A stretch of 64,000 bases of DNA from Ectopseudomonas composti (GCF_900115475.1 NZ_FOWP01000005.1:1-64000), one strand, 5' to 3'; numbered from the stretch's first letter, positions 25,561 through 34,822 are shown. Numbers and translations: made by a program. The notes: generated from the letters alone by a model not told the origin.

Positions 25561-26224
25561 ACAGCAGCTCCGGCACAGCCTGCAGACGTTCGGGCAACAG
25601 CTCGCGCAGCCCGTCGTTGGCCTCCAGCAGCAGCGGCAACAACTCGTGCAGCAACGCCGGATCGAGGTGCGCGCAGACATCAGCCTGGCGTGGCAGCGCC
25701 AGGCCGCTCAACACGCGGGCGGAGATGGCCACATTGTCATCGGCCGCGGCAGCCTCGGTGAGCCGGCACAGGTAGCCTGTGGAAAAGCTGCGCAGGCTCT
25801 GCACGATCAGGTCGATGTCGACGATATGGCGAGCGATCTGCAGCACGTGGTCGGCGTCGTTGATGCCGTAGATCAGCACCTTCACCTGCTTGGCCGACAG
25901 GCATTCGGCATAACGCGCGGCAGTGGCGAAGGCGCCGATGACGCAGAGCTGACGCGCCACCTGCAGGTGTACCTCATCCGGCAGTGCCAGGTAGGTCTGC
26001 AGAATCAGCTGCGGGTCGAGGTGGGTGGTGACCCGGGCGAGAAAATCGATGGGCAGTTCGAGGATCAGCTCGCGCAGTTGCGCCGGCGGCATGTGCGGCG
26101 ACAGTTGCGCGGTCTGTTCGGGGCCGAGCTTCTGCACCAACGCAGCCTTCACCGCCACCGGCGCCATGCTCTGCGAAGCCAGCAGCAAGCGCTGGGCCAT
26201 GCTCAGGGACGGGGCTTTGGTCAT
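25559..26224 (-). CDS. Unrecognised all-helical 221-aa protein
   Basis: ATG at 26224 with AAGGAG 6 bp upstream. Predicted almost entirely helical, Leu/Ala-rich, without signal peptide or membrane span. It shows repeated units of about 40 residues of the form 'L..HL.PQL.L..Y..LP.EV...VARQL', suggesting a helical-repeat (solenoid) protein. Related-looking repeats occur in MgtE N-terminal domains, but the resemblance is too weak to name a family. It is convergent with the VOC gene and lies downstream of the large GGDEF-EAL gene on the same strand (121-bp gap), so a signalling partner role is possible. Confidence 0.7.
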   Translation of the reverse strand: MTKAPSLSMAQRLLLASQSMAPVAVKAALVQKLGPEQTAQLSPHMPPAQLRELILELPIDFLARVTTHLDPQLILQTYLALPDEVHLQVARQLCVIGAFATAARYAECLSAKQVKVLIYGINDADHVLQIARHIVDIDLIVQSLRSFSTGYLCRLTEAAAADDNVAISARVLSGLALPRQADVCAHLDPALLHELLPLLLEANDGLRELLPERLQAVPELL

Positions 26225-26345
26225 CGGGTACTCCTTGTCGTGACCGAAGCCAGCAGCATCCCGCAGTGGCCGTTAAGGCACAGCCATCTTTGCGCCGGTC
26301 GCGTCCGCGCCCGGCTTCAGCGACTGGGTAGAGAAGAAACGCCGC

Positions 26346-29228
26346 TCAATCCAGCGGGTTGTCGATCTGCGCCCGTAGCAGCTCGGCGAAGGCGCTCGCC
26401 TCCACCGGACGGCTGATCAGGAAACCCTGGATTTCATCGCAGTTCTGACTCTTGAGGAAGTCCATCTGCGCCTGGGTTTCCACACCCTCGGCGACCACTT
26501 TCAGCTCAAGGCTATGGGCCATGGCGATGATCGCGCGGGTGATCGCCGCGTCCTCGCCGCCGGGCGAGAGATCACGAATGAAGGTCTGGTCGATCTTCAC
26601 GTAATGCACCGGGAAGCGCTTGAGGTAGCTGAGCGAGGAATAGCCGGTGCCGAAATCGTCGATAGCCAGCTTGACCCCCAGTTCACGCAGCTGGCGGAAG
26701 GTGGCGATGACGCTGTCGACGTTATCCAACAGCTGGCTTTCGGTCAGTTCCAACTCCAGGTAATGCGCCGCCAGGCCGGTTTCTTCGAGCACCTGGCGCA
26801 CCAGGCTGGTGAGGTTGCCCTGGCGCAACTGATACACCGAGATGTTCACCGACACCCGTATCTGCGCCAGCCCCTGCTGCTGCCACTGGCGCGCCTGGCG
26901 GCAGGCCTGACGCAGCACGAACTCACCAATCGGCGCGATCAGCCCGGTCTCTTCGGCCAGGCCGATGAACTCGCCAGGTGCCACCATCCCCTGCTGCGGA
27001 TGGCGCCAGCGTACCAGCGCCTCGGCGGCGTTGAGCTGGTCGTCGGCGAGGTTCAGCTTGGGCTGGTAGAACACCTCCAGCTGGCCTTCGTCGATGGCCT
27101 TGCGCAGCTGATTCTCCAGTTGCAAGCGCTCCAGGGTGCAGGCTTGCAGGTTGTCGGTGAAGAACTGGAACGTGTTGCCACCCAGATGCTTGGCATGCTG
27201 CACGGCCATGTTGGCCTGGCTGATCAGCGCGCTGATCTCGCGGGCGTAGTCCGGTAGCAGGCTGATGCCCAGCGAGGCGCTGACCACCAGTTCGTGGCCG
27301 CCGACGGTCATCGGTACGCGCAGCTTGGCCAGCAGCCGACTGGCCACCCGCGCCAGGCTGGAAAGGCTGCCGTAGGCATCGAGGATGATGGCGAACTCGT
27401 CGCCCGAGAGCCGCGCGATGCAGTCGGCTTCCGGCACGGCCTGGGTCAGGCGGCGGCTCATCTGCCGCAGCAGTTGATCCGCCACCTCGTGGCCGAGGCT
27501 GTCGTTGAGCAGCTTGAAGCGATCCAGGTCGATATGCACCAGGGCGATGCTGCGACCGCTCTGCCGCGCGCGCTGGCTAGCCTCGTGCAGGCGCTCCTTG
27601 AACAGGCTGCGGTTGGCCAGGCCGGTCAGTTCGTCGTAGTGCGACAGGTAGCGCAGACGCTCCTCGGCCTCGCGCCGCGCGGTCAGGTCGGCGAAGAAGC
27701 CGACGATATGGCTGGGCCGCCCGGCCGCGTCGCGCACCAGGTTGAGCTGCAGCCACTGCGGGTAGAGTTCACCACTTTTGCGCGTCTCGATCAGCTCGCC
27801 CTGCCAGGTGCCACCGTTGTCCAGCTCCTGGCGGATCATCTGGTACTGCTGGCGCATTTCACGGCTGCCGATCAGGCTGGTGACCTTGCGCCCCAGCACT
27901 TCCTCGCGGCCGTATCCGGTCACGGCGCTGAACGCGCGGTTCACCGCCAGCAGGCGGTAGTCCGGGTCGAGGATGCAGATACCTTCGCTGGCGGCTTCGA
28001 ATACCGTCGCAGCCAGGCGTTGCTGCTCCTCCTGCTGGCGCCGCACGCTGATGTCGCGGCGTGTGCCGAGCATGCGCAGCACGCGGCCATTAGCGTCGCG
28101 CTCCACTGCCCGGCCGCGATCTTCCACCCAGACCCAATGGCCGTCGGCATGCCGCACGCGGTATTCGATGTGGTAATCCTCGCTGCGTCCCTTCATGTGC
28201 GCCACCAGCGCCCGACGTAGCGCCGGCAGATCGTCCGGGTGCAGACGCGGGGTCAGGTCACGCAACATCACCTGCACTTGCTCGGGTTCCAGGCCGAACA
28301 GCTCGCGCAGATGCGAGTGGTGCACCTGATCGCTCTGCAGATCCCAGTCCCACAACCCCAGTTCGCTGGCCTCCAGCGCCAGGGCCAGACGCGCCTGGCT
28401 CTTGCCCAGGGCATGCGTCGCCTCGTCCAGCTCCAGGGTGCGCTCGGCCACGCGCATCTCCAGTTCGCCGTGGGCGCTGCGCAATTCGCGCTCGGCGCGG
28501 CGACGCTGCTCCACCTCGCGTGCCAGTTCTTCGTTGAGCCCTTCGGCGCACTGCTTGGCGTGTTCCAGATTGCTGATCAGCGCCAGGTTGTGGAAACGCT
28601 GCTGCAGGCTGCGCTGCACCAGGCGGTTGACCTGCCAGGCCACCACCAGCAAGGCGAGAAACAGAATCACACTGAGCAGTCCCCAGCCGCGCTGCAGGCC
28701 GCTGCCTGAGAACAGCAGGAAGGCCGCCGAAGGCAGCAGGCAGGGCAAGGCGAAGGTGAGGAAAGCGGGCAGGCTGACGGCGTAGGCCACGCTGGCCGAG
28801 AGAATCGCCGCGGCGATCAGGCCGTAGACCAGCGCCTGCTGGTAGAACACATCGGCGGGCACCAGCGCGATTACGGCGAAGGCGAGGGTCAGCCCGGAAG
28901 CACCGGCGCCGAAGAGGAAGATACGTCGCCAGTAGGGTTCGGCCTGGCGAGTGGCCGGCGCCTCGTTGAAGGCATTCACTTGAGTGAGGCGCAACAGCGC
29001 CAGCAGCACGACCCAGCCCAGCCAGGCAGCGAGCATCGGTGCATTCTGCTGATTCCACAGCAACAGGCTGCAGGCCAGGCCGACCAGCAGCATGAGCAAC
29101 GTGGGCAGACGCGAGCCCTGAAACAACAGACGGGTACGCTCGACGGCAATATCCGTGGCGAACTGACGTTCAGCCTGACGTGGGTCCAGCGTCACCTCTT
29201 GAACTACGGCGCTAGTCGTGGCGGTCAT
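26346..29228 (-). CDS. PAS-GGDEF-EAL cyclic-di-GMP protein
   Basis: 960 aa. N-terminal membrane region (about residues 40-215, six hydrophobic segments), a helical linker (about 220-275), two PAS domains (about 280-400 and 405-525), GGDEF (about 530-690) and EAL (about 700-950). The cyclase motif is SGDEF ('ARLSGDEFAII') and there is no RxxD inhibition site. The EAL residues look complete: 'EALVRW', 'ELTES', 'DDFGTGYSSL', 'KIDQTF', 'AEGVET'. It is therefore likely a phosphodiesterase with a modified cyclase domain, possibly bifunctional. It matches the gene upstream of uvrD in P. aeruginosa (PA5442, from memory) and is divergent from uvrD. Confidence 0.9.
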   Translation of the reverse strand: MTATTSAVVQEVTLDPRQAERQFATDIAVERTRLLFQGSRLPTLLMLLVGLACSLLLWNQQNAPMLAAWLGWVVLLALLRLTQVNAFNEAPATRQAEPYWRRIFLFGAGASGLTLAFAVIALVPADVFYQQALVYGLIAAAILSASVAYAVSLPAFLTFALPCLLPSAAFLLFSGSGLQRGWGLLSVILFLALLVVAWQVNRLVQRSLQQRFHNLALISNLEHAKQCAEGLNEELAREVEQRRRAERELRSAHGELEMRVAERTLELDEATHALGKSQARLALALEASELGLWDWDLQSDQVHHSHLRELFGLEPEQVQVMLRDLTPRLHPDDLPALRRALVAHMKGRSEDYHIEYRVRHADGHWVWVEDRGRAVERDANGRVLRMLGTRRDISVRRQQEEQQRLAATVFEAASEGICILDPDYRLLAVNRAFSAVTGYGREEVLGRKVTSLIGSREMRQQYQMIRQELDNGGTWQGELIETRKSGELYPQWLQLNLVRDAAGRPSHIVGFFADLTARREAEERLRYLSHYDELTGLANRSLFKERLHEASQRARQSGRSIALVHIDLDRFKLLNDSLGHEVADQLLRQMSRRLTQAVPEADCIARLSGDEFAIILDAYGSLSSLARVASRLLAKLRVPMTVGGHELVVSASLGISLLPDYAREISALISQANMAVQHAKHLGGNTFQFFTDNLQACTLERLQLENQLRKAIDEGQLEVFYQPKLNLADDQLNAAEALVRWRHPQQGMVAPGEFIGLAEETGLIAPIGEFVLRQACRQARQWQQQGLAQIRVSVNISVYQLRQGNLTSLVRQVLEETGLAAHYLELELTESQLLDNVDSVIATFRQLRELGVKLAIDDFGTGYSSLSYLKRFPVHYVKIDQTFIRDLSPGGEDAAITRAIIAMAHSLELKVVAEGVETQAQMDFLKSQNCDEIQGFLISRPVEASAFAELLRAQIDNPLD

Positions 29229-29518
29229 AGGCGATTTTCTTGTAATGGTTGCCTAAGGGTCTGCAGGGTAAATATCGGCCCCTCAACCCTGACGTCGCGG
29301 GAGAATACCCGAGACAGACGCTGTGCCCAACAAAGATGTGGGCAATTTCACAGCTTGACGCCCAACTTTTGGCGGGCACCGACAGGGCATGATGGCCTTT
29401 GGCCGCCTGACCATGCACATCTGCGCCCTGACCCACCAGTCGTCGGTTGCGTCAGGCTCGTTTCACTGCGCCTGGTTGACGGTTTGCCCTGTCCTGTCCG
29501 GCCCCCTAGAATGCCGCG

Positions 29519-31702
29519 ATGCAAAACGACCTCGACCACAGACTCACGACCCTCAATCCCGCCCAACACCACGCGGTCACCACGCCGCCTGGTCATCAGT
29601 TGGTGCTTGCTGGTGCCGGCTCGGGCAAGACCCGCGTGCTGGTGCATCGCATCGCCTTCCTGATCCAGCGCCTGGACGTCTCGCCGCACAGCATCCTGTC
29701 GGTGACCTTCACCAACAAGGCAGCCGCCGAGATGCGTCACCGCATCGAGGACGTGCTGGGCCACGCCCCGGCCGGCATGTGGGTCGGTACCTTCCACGGC
29801 CTGGCTCACCGCCTGCTGCGCGCGCACTGGAAGGAAGCGGGACTGGCCGAGAACTTCCAGATTCTCGACTCCGACGATCAGCAACGCCTGGTCAAGCGGG
29901 TGATCCGCGACCTTGGCCTGGACGAACAACGCTGGCCGGCCAAGCAGGCACAGTGGTTCATCAATGGGCAAAAGGACGAAGGCATCCGCCCGCAAGGCAT
30001 CCAGGCCAGCGGCGACCTGTTCCTGGCCACCATGCGCAGCATCTATGAAGCCTACGAGGCGGCCTGCGCGCGCACCGGGGTGATCGACTTCGCCGAGCTG
30101 CTGCTGCGGGCCCTCGACCTGTGGCGCGACAACGCCGGCCTGCTGGAGCACTACCAGCGGCGCTTCCGCCATATCCTGGTCGACGAGTTCCAGGACACCA
30201 ACGCCGTGCAGTACGCCTGGCTGCGCTTTCTCGCCAAGGGCGGCGAAAGCCTGATGGTGGTGGGTGACGATGACCAGTCGATCTATGGCTGGCGCGGCGC
30301 GAAGATCGAGAACATCCAGCAGTTCGACAGCGACTTCGCCGATGCCGAGATCATCCGCCTGGAGCAGAACTACCGCTCCACCGCCAACATCCTCAATGCG
30401 GCCAACGCGCTGATCGCCAACAATCAGGGCCGCCTCGGCAAGGAACTGCGCACCGACGTCGGCGATGGCGAGCCGTTGACCCTGTACGCCGCCTTCAACG
30501 AACACGACGAAGCCCGTTACGTGGTCGAAACCATCGAGGACAGTCTGCGCAAGGACGGCCTCAAGCGCAGCGAGATCGCCATCCTCTATCGCTCCAACGC
30601 CCAGTCGCGGGTGCTGGAAGAGGCGCTGCTGCGCGAGAAGATTCCCTACCGCATCTACGGCGGTCAGCGCTTCTTCGAGCGTGCCGAAATCAAGAACGCC
30701 ATGGCCTATCTGCGCCTGCTCGACGGGCGCGGCAACGATGCGGCGCTGGAGCGCATCATCAACGTGCCGGCGCGTGGCATCGGCGAGAAGAGCATCGAGA
30801 CCATTCGCGAGTACGCCCGCGCCCACGACGTGCACATGTGGGAGGCGATCCGCCTGATGCTGGCGGTCAAGGCGCTGCCCGCTCGCGCCTCCGGCGCACT
30901 GGCCGGTTTCATCGAGCTGATCGAGAACCTGGCCGAGCTGGTGCTGACCATGCCCCTGCACCAGATGACCCAGGTGGTCGTCGAGAAAAGCGGCCTGCTC
31001 GCCTATCACGAAGCGGAAAAAGGCGAGAAGGGCCAGGCCCGGGTAGAGAACCTCGAGGAACTGGTCAGCGCCGCGCGCGCCTTCGAGAATGACGAAGACG
31101 ACGAGCTGACCCCGCTGCAGGCCTTCCTCACCCACGCCTCGCTGGAGGCCGGGGACACCCAGGCCGCCGAGAACGAAGACAGCATTCAATTGATGACCCT
31201 GCACAGCGCCAAGGGCCTGGAATTCCCCCTGGTGTTCCTGGTGGGCATGGAAGAGGGTCTGTTCCCGCACAAGATGAGCCTGGAAGAACCGGGCCGATTG
31301 GAAGAAGAACGCCGCCTGGCCTATGTCGGCATTACCCGTGCCATGCAAAAGCTGGTGATCAGCTACGCCGAAACACGGCGTCTCTACGGTAGCGAGACCT
31401 ATAACAAGGTGTCGCGCTTCGTCCGCGAAATCCCCGCACCGCTGATTCAGGAAGTACGCCTGAGCAACAGCGTCAGCCGCCCGGTGAGCACCAGTTCTAT
31501 GGGTGGCGGCAGCCTGTTCGCCGGCAGCGCCGTACCGCAAACGCCTTTCAACCTGGGCCAACGCGTACGTCACAGCCTGTTCGGCGAGGGCACCATCCTC
31601 AATTTCGAGGGTGCTGGCGCCCAGGCGCGGGTCCAAGTGAATTTCGAAAACGAAGGCAGTAAATGGCTGATGCTGGCGTATGCCAAGCTCGAAGCCGTGT
31701 GA
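29519..31702 (+). CDS. uvrD: DNA helicase II UvrD
   Basis: 727 aa. Superfamily 1A 3'-5' helicase of nucleotide excision and mismatch repair. Motif I GAGSGKT (residues 32-38), Ia 'SVTFTNKAAAEMRHRI', II 'VDEFQDT', III 'GDDDQSIYGWRGA', IV 'EQNYRST', V 'LMTLHSAKGLEFPLVFLVG', VI 'EEERRLAYVGITRA'. The C-terminus has the UvrD/PcrA Tudor-like segment ('VRHSLFGEGTILNFEG'). About 290 bp of upstream sequence shows no other gene. Confidence 0.96.
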   Translation: MQNDLDHRLTTLNPAQHHAVTTPPGHQLVLAGAGSGKTRVLVHRIAFLIQRLDVSPHSILSVTFTNKAAAEMRHRIEDVLGHAPAGMWVGTFHGLAHRLLRAHWKEAGLAENFQILDSDDQQRLVKRVIRDLGLDEQRWPAKQAQWFINGQKDEGIRPQGIQASGDLFLATMRSIYEAYEAACARTGVIDFAELLLRALDLWRDNAGLLEHYQRRFRHILVDEFQDTNAVQYAWLRFLAKGGESLMVVGDDDQSIYGWRGAKIENIQQFDSDFADAEIIRLEQNYRSTANILNAANALIANNQGRLGKELRTDVGDGEPLTLYAAFNEHDEARYVVETIEDSLRKDGLKRSEIAILYRSNAQSRVLEEALLREKIPYRIYGGQRFFERAEIKNAMAYLRLLDGRGNDAALERIINVPARGIGEKSIETIREYARAHDVHMWEAIRLMLAVKALPARASGALAGFIELIENLAELVLTMPLHQMTQVVVEKSGLLAYHEAEKGEKGQARVENLEELVSAARAFENDEDDELTPLQAFLTHASLEAGDTQAAENEDSIQLMTLHSAKGLEFPLVFLVGMEEGLFPHKMSLEEPGRLEEERRLAYVGITRAMQKLVISYAETRRLYGSETYNKVSRFVREIPAPLIQEVRLSNSVSRPVSTSSMGGGSLFAGSAVPQTPFNLGQRVRHSLFGEGTILNFEGAGAQARVQVNFENEGSKWLMLAYAKLEAV

Positions 31703-31843
31703 AGAGCCTATGCACGATCAGCTGCGCGTCGGCCCTACTGCGTTAAAAACAGGCTCGGAATGCTCATGTACAAAAGTACACTCCGCTTCCTCGCCTATTT
31801 TTGCCTTGTAGGACTCTAGCTCGCATGCTCGTGAATAGGCTCT
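31703..31843. repeat. 141-bp palindromic element with terminal inverted repeats
   Basis: AGAGCCTATGCACGA at 31703-31717 is matched by the inverse of TCGTGAATAGGCTCT at 31829-31843 (14 of 15). Inner arms also pair: CCTACTGCGTTAAAAACAGG (31734-31753) with the complement of the region ending TTGCCTTGTAGG (about 31800-31812), around a centre near 31772 (GTACAAAAGTAC). The whole element is one long imperfect hairpin. It starts at the base after the uvrD stop and contains no coding frame, so it looks like a MITE-like or extragenic palindromic repeat. Confidence 0.75.
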
Positions 31844-31871
31844 GAATACCTACCGTACCTGGAGACAATCG

Positions 31872-32966
31872 ATGAATCGCCGCAATCTGTTCGGCACTGC
31901 CCTGGCGCTGATCGCCGCCATCGGCCTGGTTGGCTGCAAAGAAGACAAGGCTGCCAGTGAGCAGGCCGCTGCCAAACCGGCAGAAATCATCCACTGGAAG
32001 ATGGTCACCTCCTGGCCGAAGAACTTCCCCGGCCTGGGCACCGCTGCCGAGCGCCTGGCCGAGCGCATCAATGCCATGAGCGCTGGGCGCCTGACCGTCA
32101 AGGTCTACGCCGCCGGTGAGCTGGTGCCGGCACTGGAAGTGTTCGATGCCGTTTCCCGCGGCACCGCCGAAATGGGCCACGGCACCCCGTACTACTGGAA
32201 GGGCAAGGTACCGGCCGCGCAGTTCTTCAGCAGCGTACCGTTCGGCCTCTCCACCCTGGAAATGAACGCCTGGCTCAGCCATGGCGGTGGCCAGGCGCTG
32301 TGGGACGAAACCTACGCACCGTTTGGCGTGAAGCCGCTGTCGGCAGGCAACACCACCATGCAGATGGGCGGTTGGTTCAACAAGGAAATCAACAGCCTGG
32401 ACGACATCAAGGGCCTGAAGATCCGCATGCCGGGCCTCGGCGGCGAAGTCTGGAGCAAGCTCGGCGCGATCACCGTCAACCTGCCCGGCGGTGAGATCTT
32501 CACCTCCCTGCAGACTGGCGCCATCGACGCCACCGACTGGGTCGGCCCGTACAACGACCTGGCTTTCGGCCTGCATAAGGCGGCCAAGTACTACTACTTC
32601 CCGGGCTGGCAGGAGCCGCAGGCCGTGGTCGAATCCATGGTCAACCAGAAGGCCTTCGACGCGCTGCCGGCCGACCTGCAGGCCATCGTCGTCGAAGCCG
32701 CGCGTGCCGCGACCCTGGACATGATGGACGACTACGTGTTCAACAACGCCAAGGCGCTGCAGAGCCTGAAGGGCGAAGGCGTGCAGTTCAAGCGCCTGCC
32801 GGACGAGGTGCTGAAAGCCATGCGTGAGCAATCCGACGTGGTGCTCGAAGCCCTGGCCGCGGAAAACGACCTCAACGGCCGTATCTGGGCCTCGCAGAAA
32901 GCGTTCCTCGAAGAGGCCAGCGCCATGCAGTCGCTGACCGAGAAAGAGCTGTACAACTGGCGTTGA
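31872..32966 (+). CDS. TRAP transporter solute-binding lipoprotein (DctP family)
   Basis: 364 aa. Lipoprotein signal ('AAIGLVGC', Cys about residue 22), then a DctP-type binding fold. Family landmarks are 'WKMVTSWPKNFPG', 'AGELVPALEVFDAVSRGTAEMGHGTPYYWKGK' and 'IRMPGLGGEVWSKLG' with the conserved substrate Arg. This subgroup (TakP-like) binds 2-oxo acids or aromatic/sulfonated acids, so the substrate cannot be fixed. It is followed by a terminator and a close paralogue. No DctQ/DctM membrane components are encoded nearby. Confidence 0.88.
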   Translation: MNRRNLFGTALALIAAIGLVGCKEDKAASEQAAAKPAEIIHWKMVTSWPKNFPGLGTAAERLAERINAMSAGRLTVKVYAAGELVPALEVFDAVSRGTAEMGHGTPYYWKGKVPAAQFFSSVPFGLSTLEMNAWLSHGGGQALWDETYAPFGVKPLSAGNTTMQMGGWFNKEINSLDDIKGLKIRMPGLGGEVWSKLGAITVNLPGGEIFTSLQTGAIDATDWVGPYNDLAFGLHKAAKYYYFPGWQEPQAVVESMVNQKAFDALPADLQAIVVEAARAATLDMMDDYVFNNAKALQSLKGEGVQFKRLPDEVLKAMREQSDVVLEALAAENDLNGRIWASQKAFLEEASAMQSLTEKELYNWR

Positions 32967-32974
32967 GCCAACTG

Positions 32975-32998
32975 AACGGGGCTTAAAGCCCCGTTTTT
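32975..32998 (+). terminator. Terminator after the first TRAP binding protein gene
   Basis: AACGGGGCTT-AAAGCCCCGTTTTT: a stem of 8 GC-rich pairs followed by T5, ending 17 bp before the next start codon. Confidence 0.85.
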
Positions 32999-33014
32999 CT
33001 TAGGGATTCTGCCC

Positions 33015-34097
33015 ATGCGTCTTCACTCTCTGCTGCTCCTGCCCCTGCTCGCTTTCGGCCTGATCGGCTGCAAGGATGACTCCGCGCCGGCCGACCAGGC
33101 CGCAGCCCCCGCTCAGATCTTCCACTGGAAAATGGTCACCACCTGGCCGAAGAACGCGCCCGGCACCGGCACCGCCGCCGAGCGCCTGGCCGAGCGCGTC
33201 AACGCCATGAGCGCCGGGCGCCTGACCATCAAGGTCTACGCCGCCGGTGAACTGGTGCCGGCGCTGGAAGTGTTCGACGCGGTCTCCCGTGGCACCGCCG
33301 AACTGGGCCACGGCACACCCTACTACTGGAAGGGCAAAGTGCCGGCGGCGCAGTTCTTCGGTGCGGTGCCTTTCGGGCTGTCCACCCTGGAAATGAACGC
33401 CTGGCTGAACAAGGGCGGGGGTCAGACGCTGTGGGACGAAGCCTATGCGCCGTTCGGCCTCAAGCCGCTGACCGCAGGCAACAGCACCATGCAGATGGGC
33501 GGCTGGTTCAACAAGGAAATCAACAGCCTGGACGACATCAAAGGCCTGAAGATCCGCATGCCGGGCCTCGGCGGCGAAGTCTGGAGCCGCCTGGGTGCGA
33601 CCACCGTGGTGATGCCGGGTGGCGAAATCTTCACCTCGCTGCAAAGCGGCGCGATCGACGCCACCGACTGGGTCAGCCCTTACAACGACCTGGCCTTCGG
33701 CCTGCAAAAAGCCGCCAAGTACTACTACTACCCGGGCTGGCAGGAACCGCAGTCGGTGCTCGAACTGTTGATCAACCAGAAGGCCTTCGATGCACTGCCA
33801 GCCGACCTGCAAGCCATCGTCACCGAAGCAGCGCGCGCGGCGACCCAGGACATGATGGACGACTACGTCTACCACAACGCCCTGGCGCTCGATGAGCTGA
33901 AGAAAAGCGGCACGCTGCTCAAGCGCTTCCCCGATGAAGTGCTGCAGGCGATGCAGCGCGAGAGCGAACAGGTGCTGGGTGAACTGGCCGCGCAGAGCGA
34001 GCTCAACGGGCGTATCTGGGCGTCGATGCAGGCGTTCCAGGCGCTGGCCACCCCCATGCAGGCGCTGTCGGAAAAAGAGCTGTACGACTGGCGCTGA
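33015..34097 (+). CDS. TRAP transporter solute-binding lipoprotein, tandem paralogue
   Basis: 360 aa, with a lipoprotein signal ('FGLIGC', Cys about residue 19). It is very close in sequence to the preceding protein over the whole mature part, for example 'AGELVPALEVFDAVSRGTAE' is identical in both. It is the product of a tandem duplication. Differences cluster in the leader and in some positions around the binding cleft ('VGPYNDLAFGLHKAAKYYYF' versus 'VSPYNDLAFGLQKAAKYYYY'). A separate terminator lies upstream and another downstream, so the two copies can be expressed at different levels. Confidence 0.88.
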   Translation: MRLHSLLLLPLLAFGLIGCKDDSAPADQAAAPAQIFHWKMVTTWPKNAPGTGTAAERLAERVNAMSAGRLTIKVYAAGELVPALEVFDAVSRGTAELGHGTPYYWKGKVPAAQFFGAVPFGLSTLEMNAWLNKGGGQTLWDEAYAPFGLKPLTAGNSTMQMGGWFNKEINSLDDIKGLKIRMPGLGGEVWSRLGATTVVMPGGEIFTSLQSGAIDATDWVSPYNDLAFGLQKAAKYYYYPGWQEPQSVLELLINQKAFDALPADLQAIVTEAARAATQDMMDDYVYHNALALDELKKSGTLLKRFPDEVLQAMQRESEQVLGELAAQSELNGRIWASMQAFQALATPMQALSEKELYDWR

Positions 34098-34151
34098 CCT
34101 GACAGTGCGGCGCAGGCGGTGCGCGTGGCGCACCCTGGGTTGAAACGACGC

Positions 34152-34175
34152 AAACGGAGCCTTCGGGCTCCGTTT
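34152..34175 (+). terminator. Terminator after the second TRAP binding protein gene
   Basis: AAACGGAGC-CTTC-GGGCTCCGTTT forms a strong stem with a tetraloop. A single family B REP unit (GGTGCGCGTGGCGCACC) lies just before it, at about 34119-34137. Confidence 0.75.
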
Positions 34176-34220
34176 GTCGTTCCAGGCTGCGCCTCATGCC
34201 CTGGCGGCCATACTTCGGGG

Positions 34221-34802
34221 ATGAAAAAGAAGCCGACCGACCCTGCCCAGATCCTCGATAGCGCCCTGCAACTGGCCGACGTCTGTGGCTGGGAGCGCCT
34301 GCACCTGTTCGACGTCGCCGCTGCGCTCGACATTGGCCTGGACGATATCGCCCGCCACTACCGCGACAAGGATGATCTGGTGGAGGCCTGGTTCGACCGC
34401 GCCGATGTGGCCATGCTCGGCCACGCGAGAAATCCTGATCTGCTGGGCCTGAACGCCGAACAACGCCTGGAAAGTTGCCTGTTGGCCTGGCTCGACAGCC
34501 TCGCCGCCCATCGGGCCGTCACCGGGCAAATGCTGCTGTACAAGCTCGAGCCTGGCCATATTCACCTGCAGCTGCTCGGCCTGATGCGCGTCAGCCGCAC
34601 CGTGCAATGGTGGCGCGAGGCTGCCGGACGGCAGACCCTGCACCTGCGGCGCATCGCCGAAGAAACCCTGCTCACCGGTGCCTACCTACGCAGCTTCGTG
34701 CACTGGCTGCGTCATCCCAAAGAAGATGCAGCAACCTTCCGCGCCTTTCTGCGTGGTCAACTGCGCTGCGGCCCGCTGCCTCTGCTGCTGCAACGCCCGT
34801 AG
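34221..34802 (+). CDS. TetR-family transcriptional regulator
   Basis: 193 aa from the ATG at 34221; the upstream open frame is REP and terminator sequence. The N-terminal HTH occupies about residues 8-55 ('ILDSALQLADVCGWERLHLFDVAAALDIGLDDIARHYRDKDDLVEAWF'). The HTH pattern is poorer than usual in small residues. A helical ligand/dimer domain follows, rich in Leu, Arg and Trp. The target is unknown. It sits alone between terminators and REP units, and the ribosome binding site (GGGG) is weak. Confidence 0.7.
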   Translation: MKKKPTDPAQILDSALQLADVCGWERLHLFDVAAALDIGLDDIARHYRDKDDLVEAWFDRADVAMLGHARNPDLLGLNAEQRLESCLLAWLDSLAAHRAVTGQMLLYKLEPGHIHLQLLGLMRVSRTVQWWREAAGRQTLHLRRIAEETLLTGAYLRSFVHWLRHPKEDAATFRAFLRGQLRCGPLPLLLQRP

Positions 34803-34822
34803 GGTGCGCCATGCGCACCAGT
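34800..34822. repeat. REP family B single unit
   Basis: GTAGGGTGCGCCATGCGCACC directly overlaps the stop codon (TAG) of the TetR gene. Confidence 0.7.

Noticed and set aside
27294..28220. Plus-strand frame opposite the GGDEF-EAL gene
   Set aside because: Antisense to recognised PAS/GGDEF coding sequence and without family features.
29229..29518. Search for a small RNA or gene between the GGDEF-EAL gene and uvrD
   Set aside because: No terminator, hairpin pair or codon-like frame with a ribosome binding site was seen; treated as a divergent promoter region.
29348..31636. 762-residue open frame antisense to uvrD
   Set aside because: It mirrors uvrD over its whole length, has the His/Gln/Ala-rich composition typical of antisense frames in GC-rich DNA, and shows no family motif. 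UvrD has every helicase motif.
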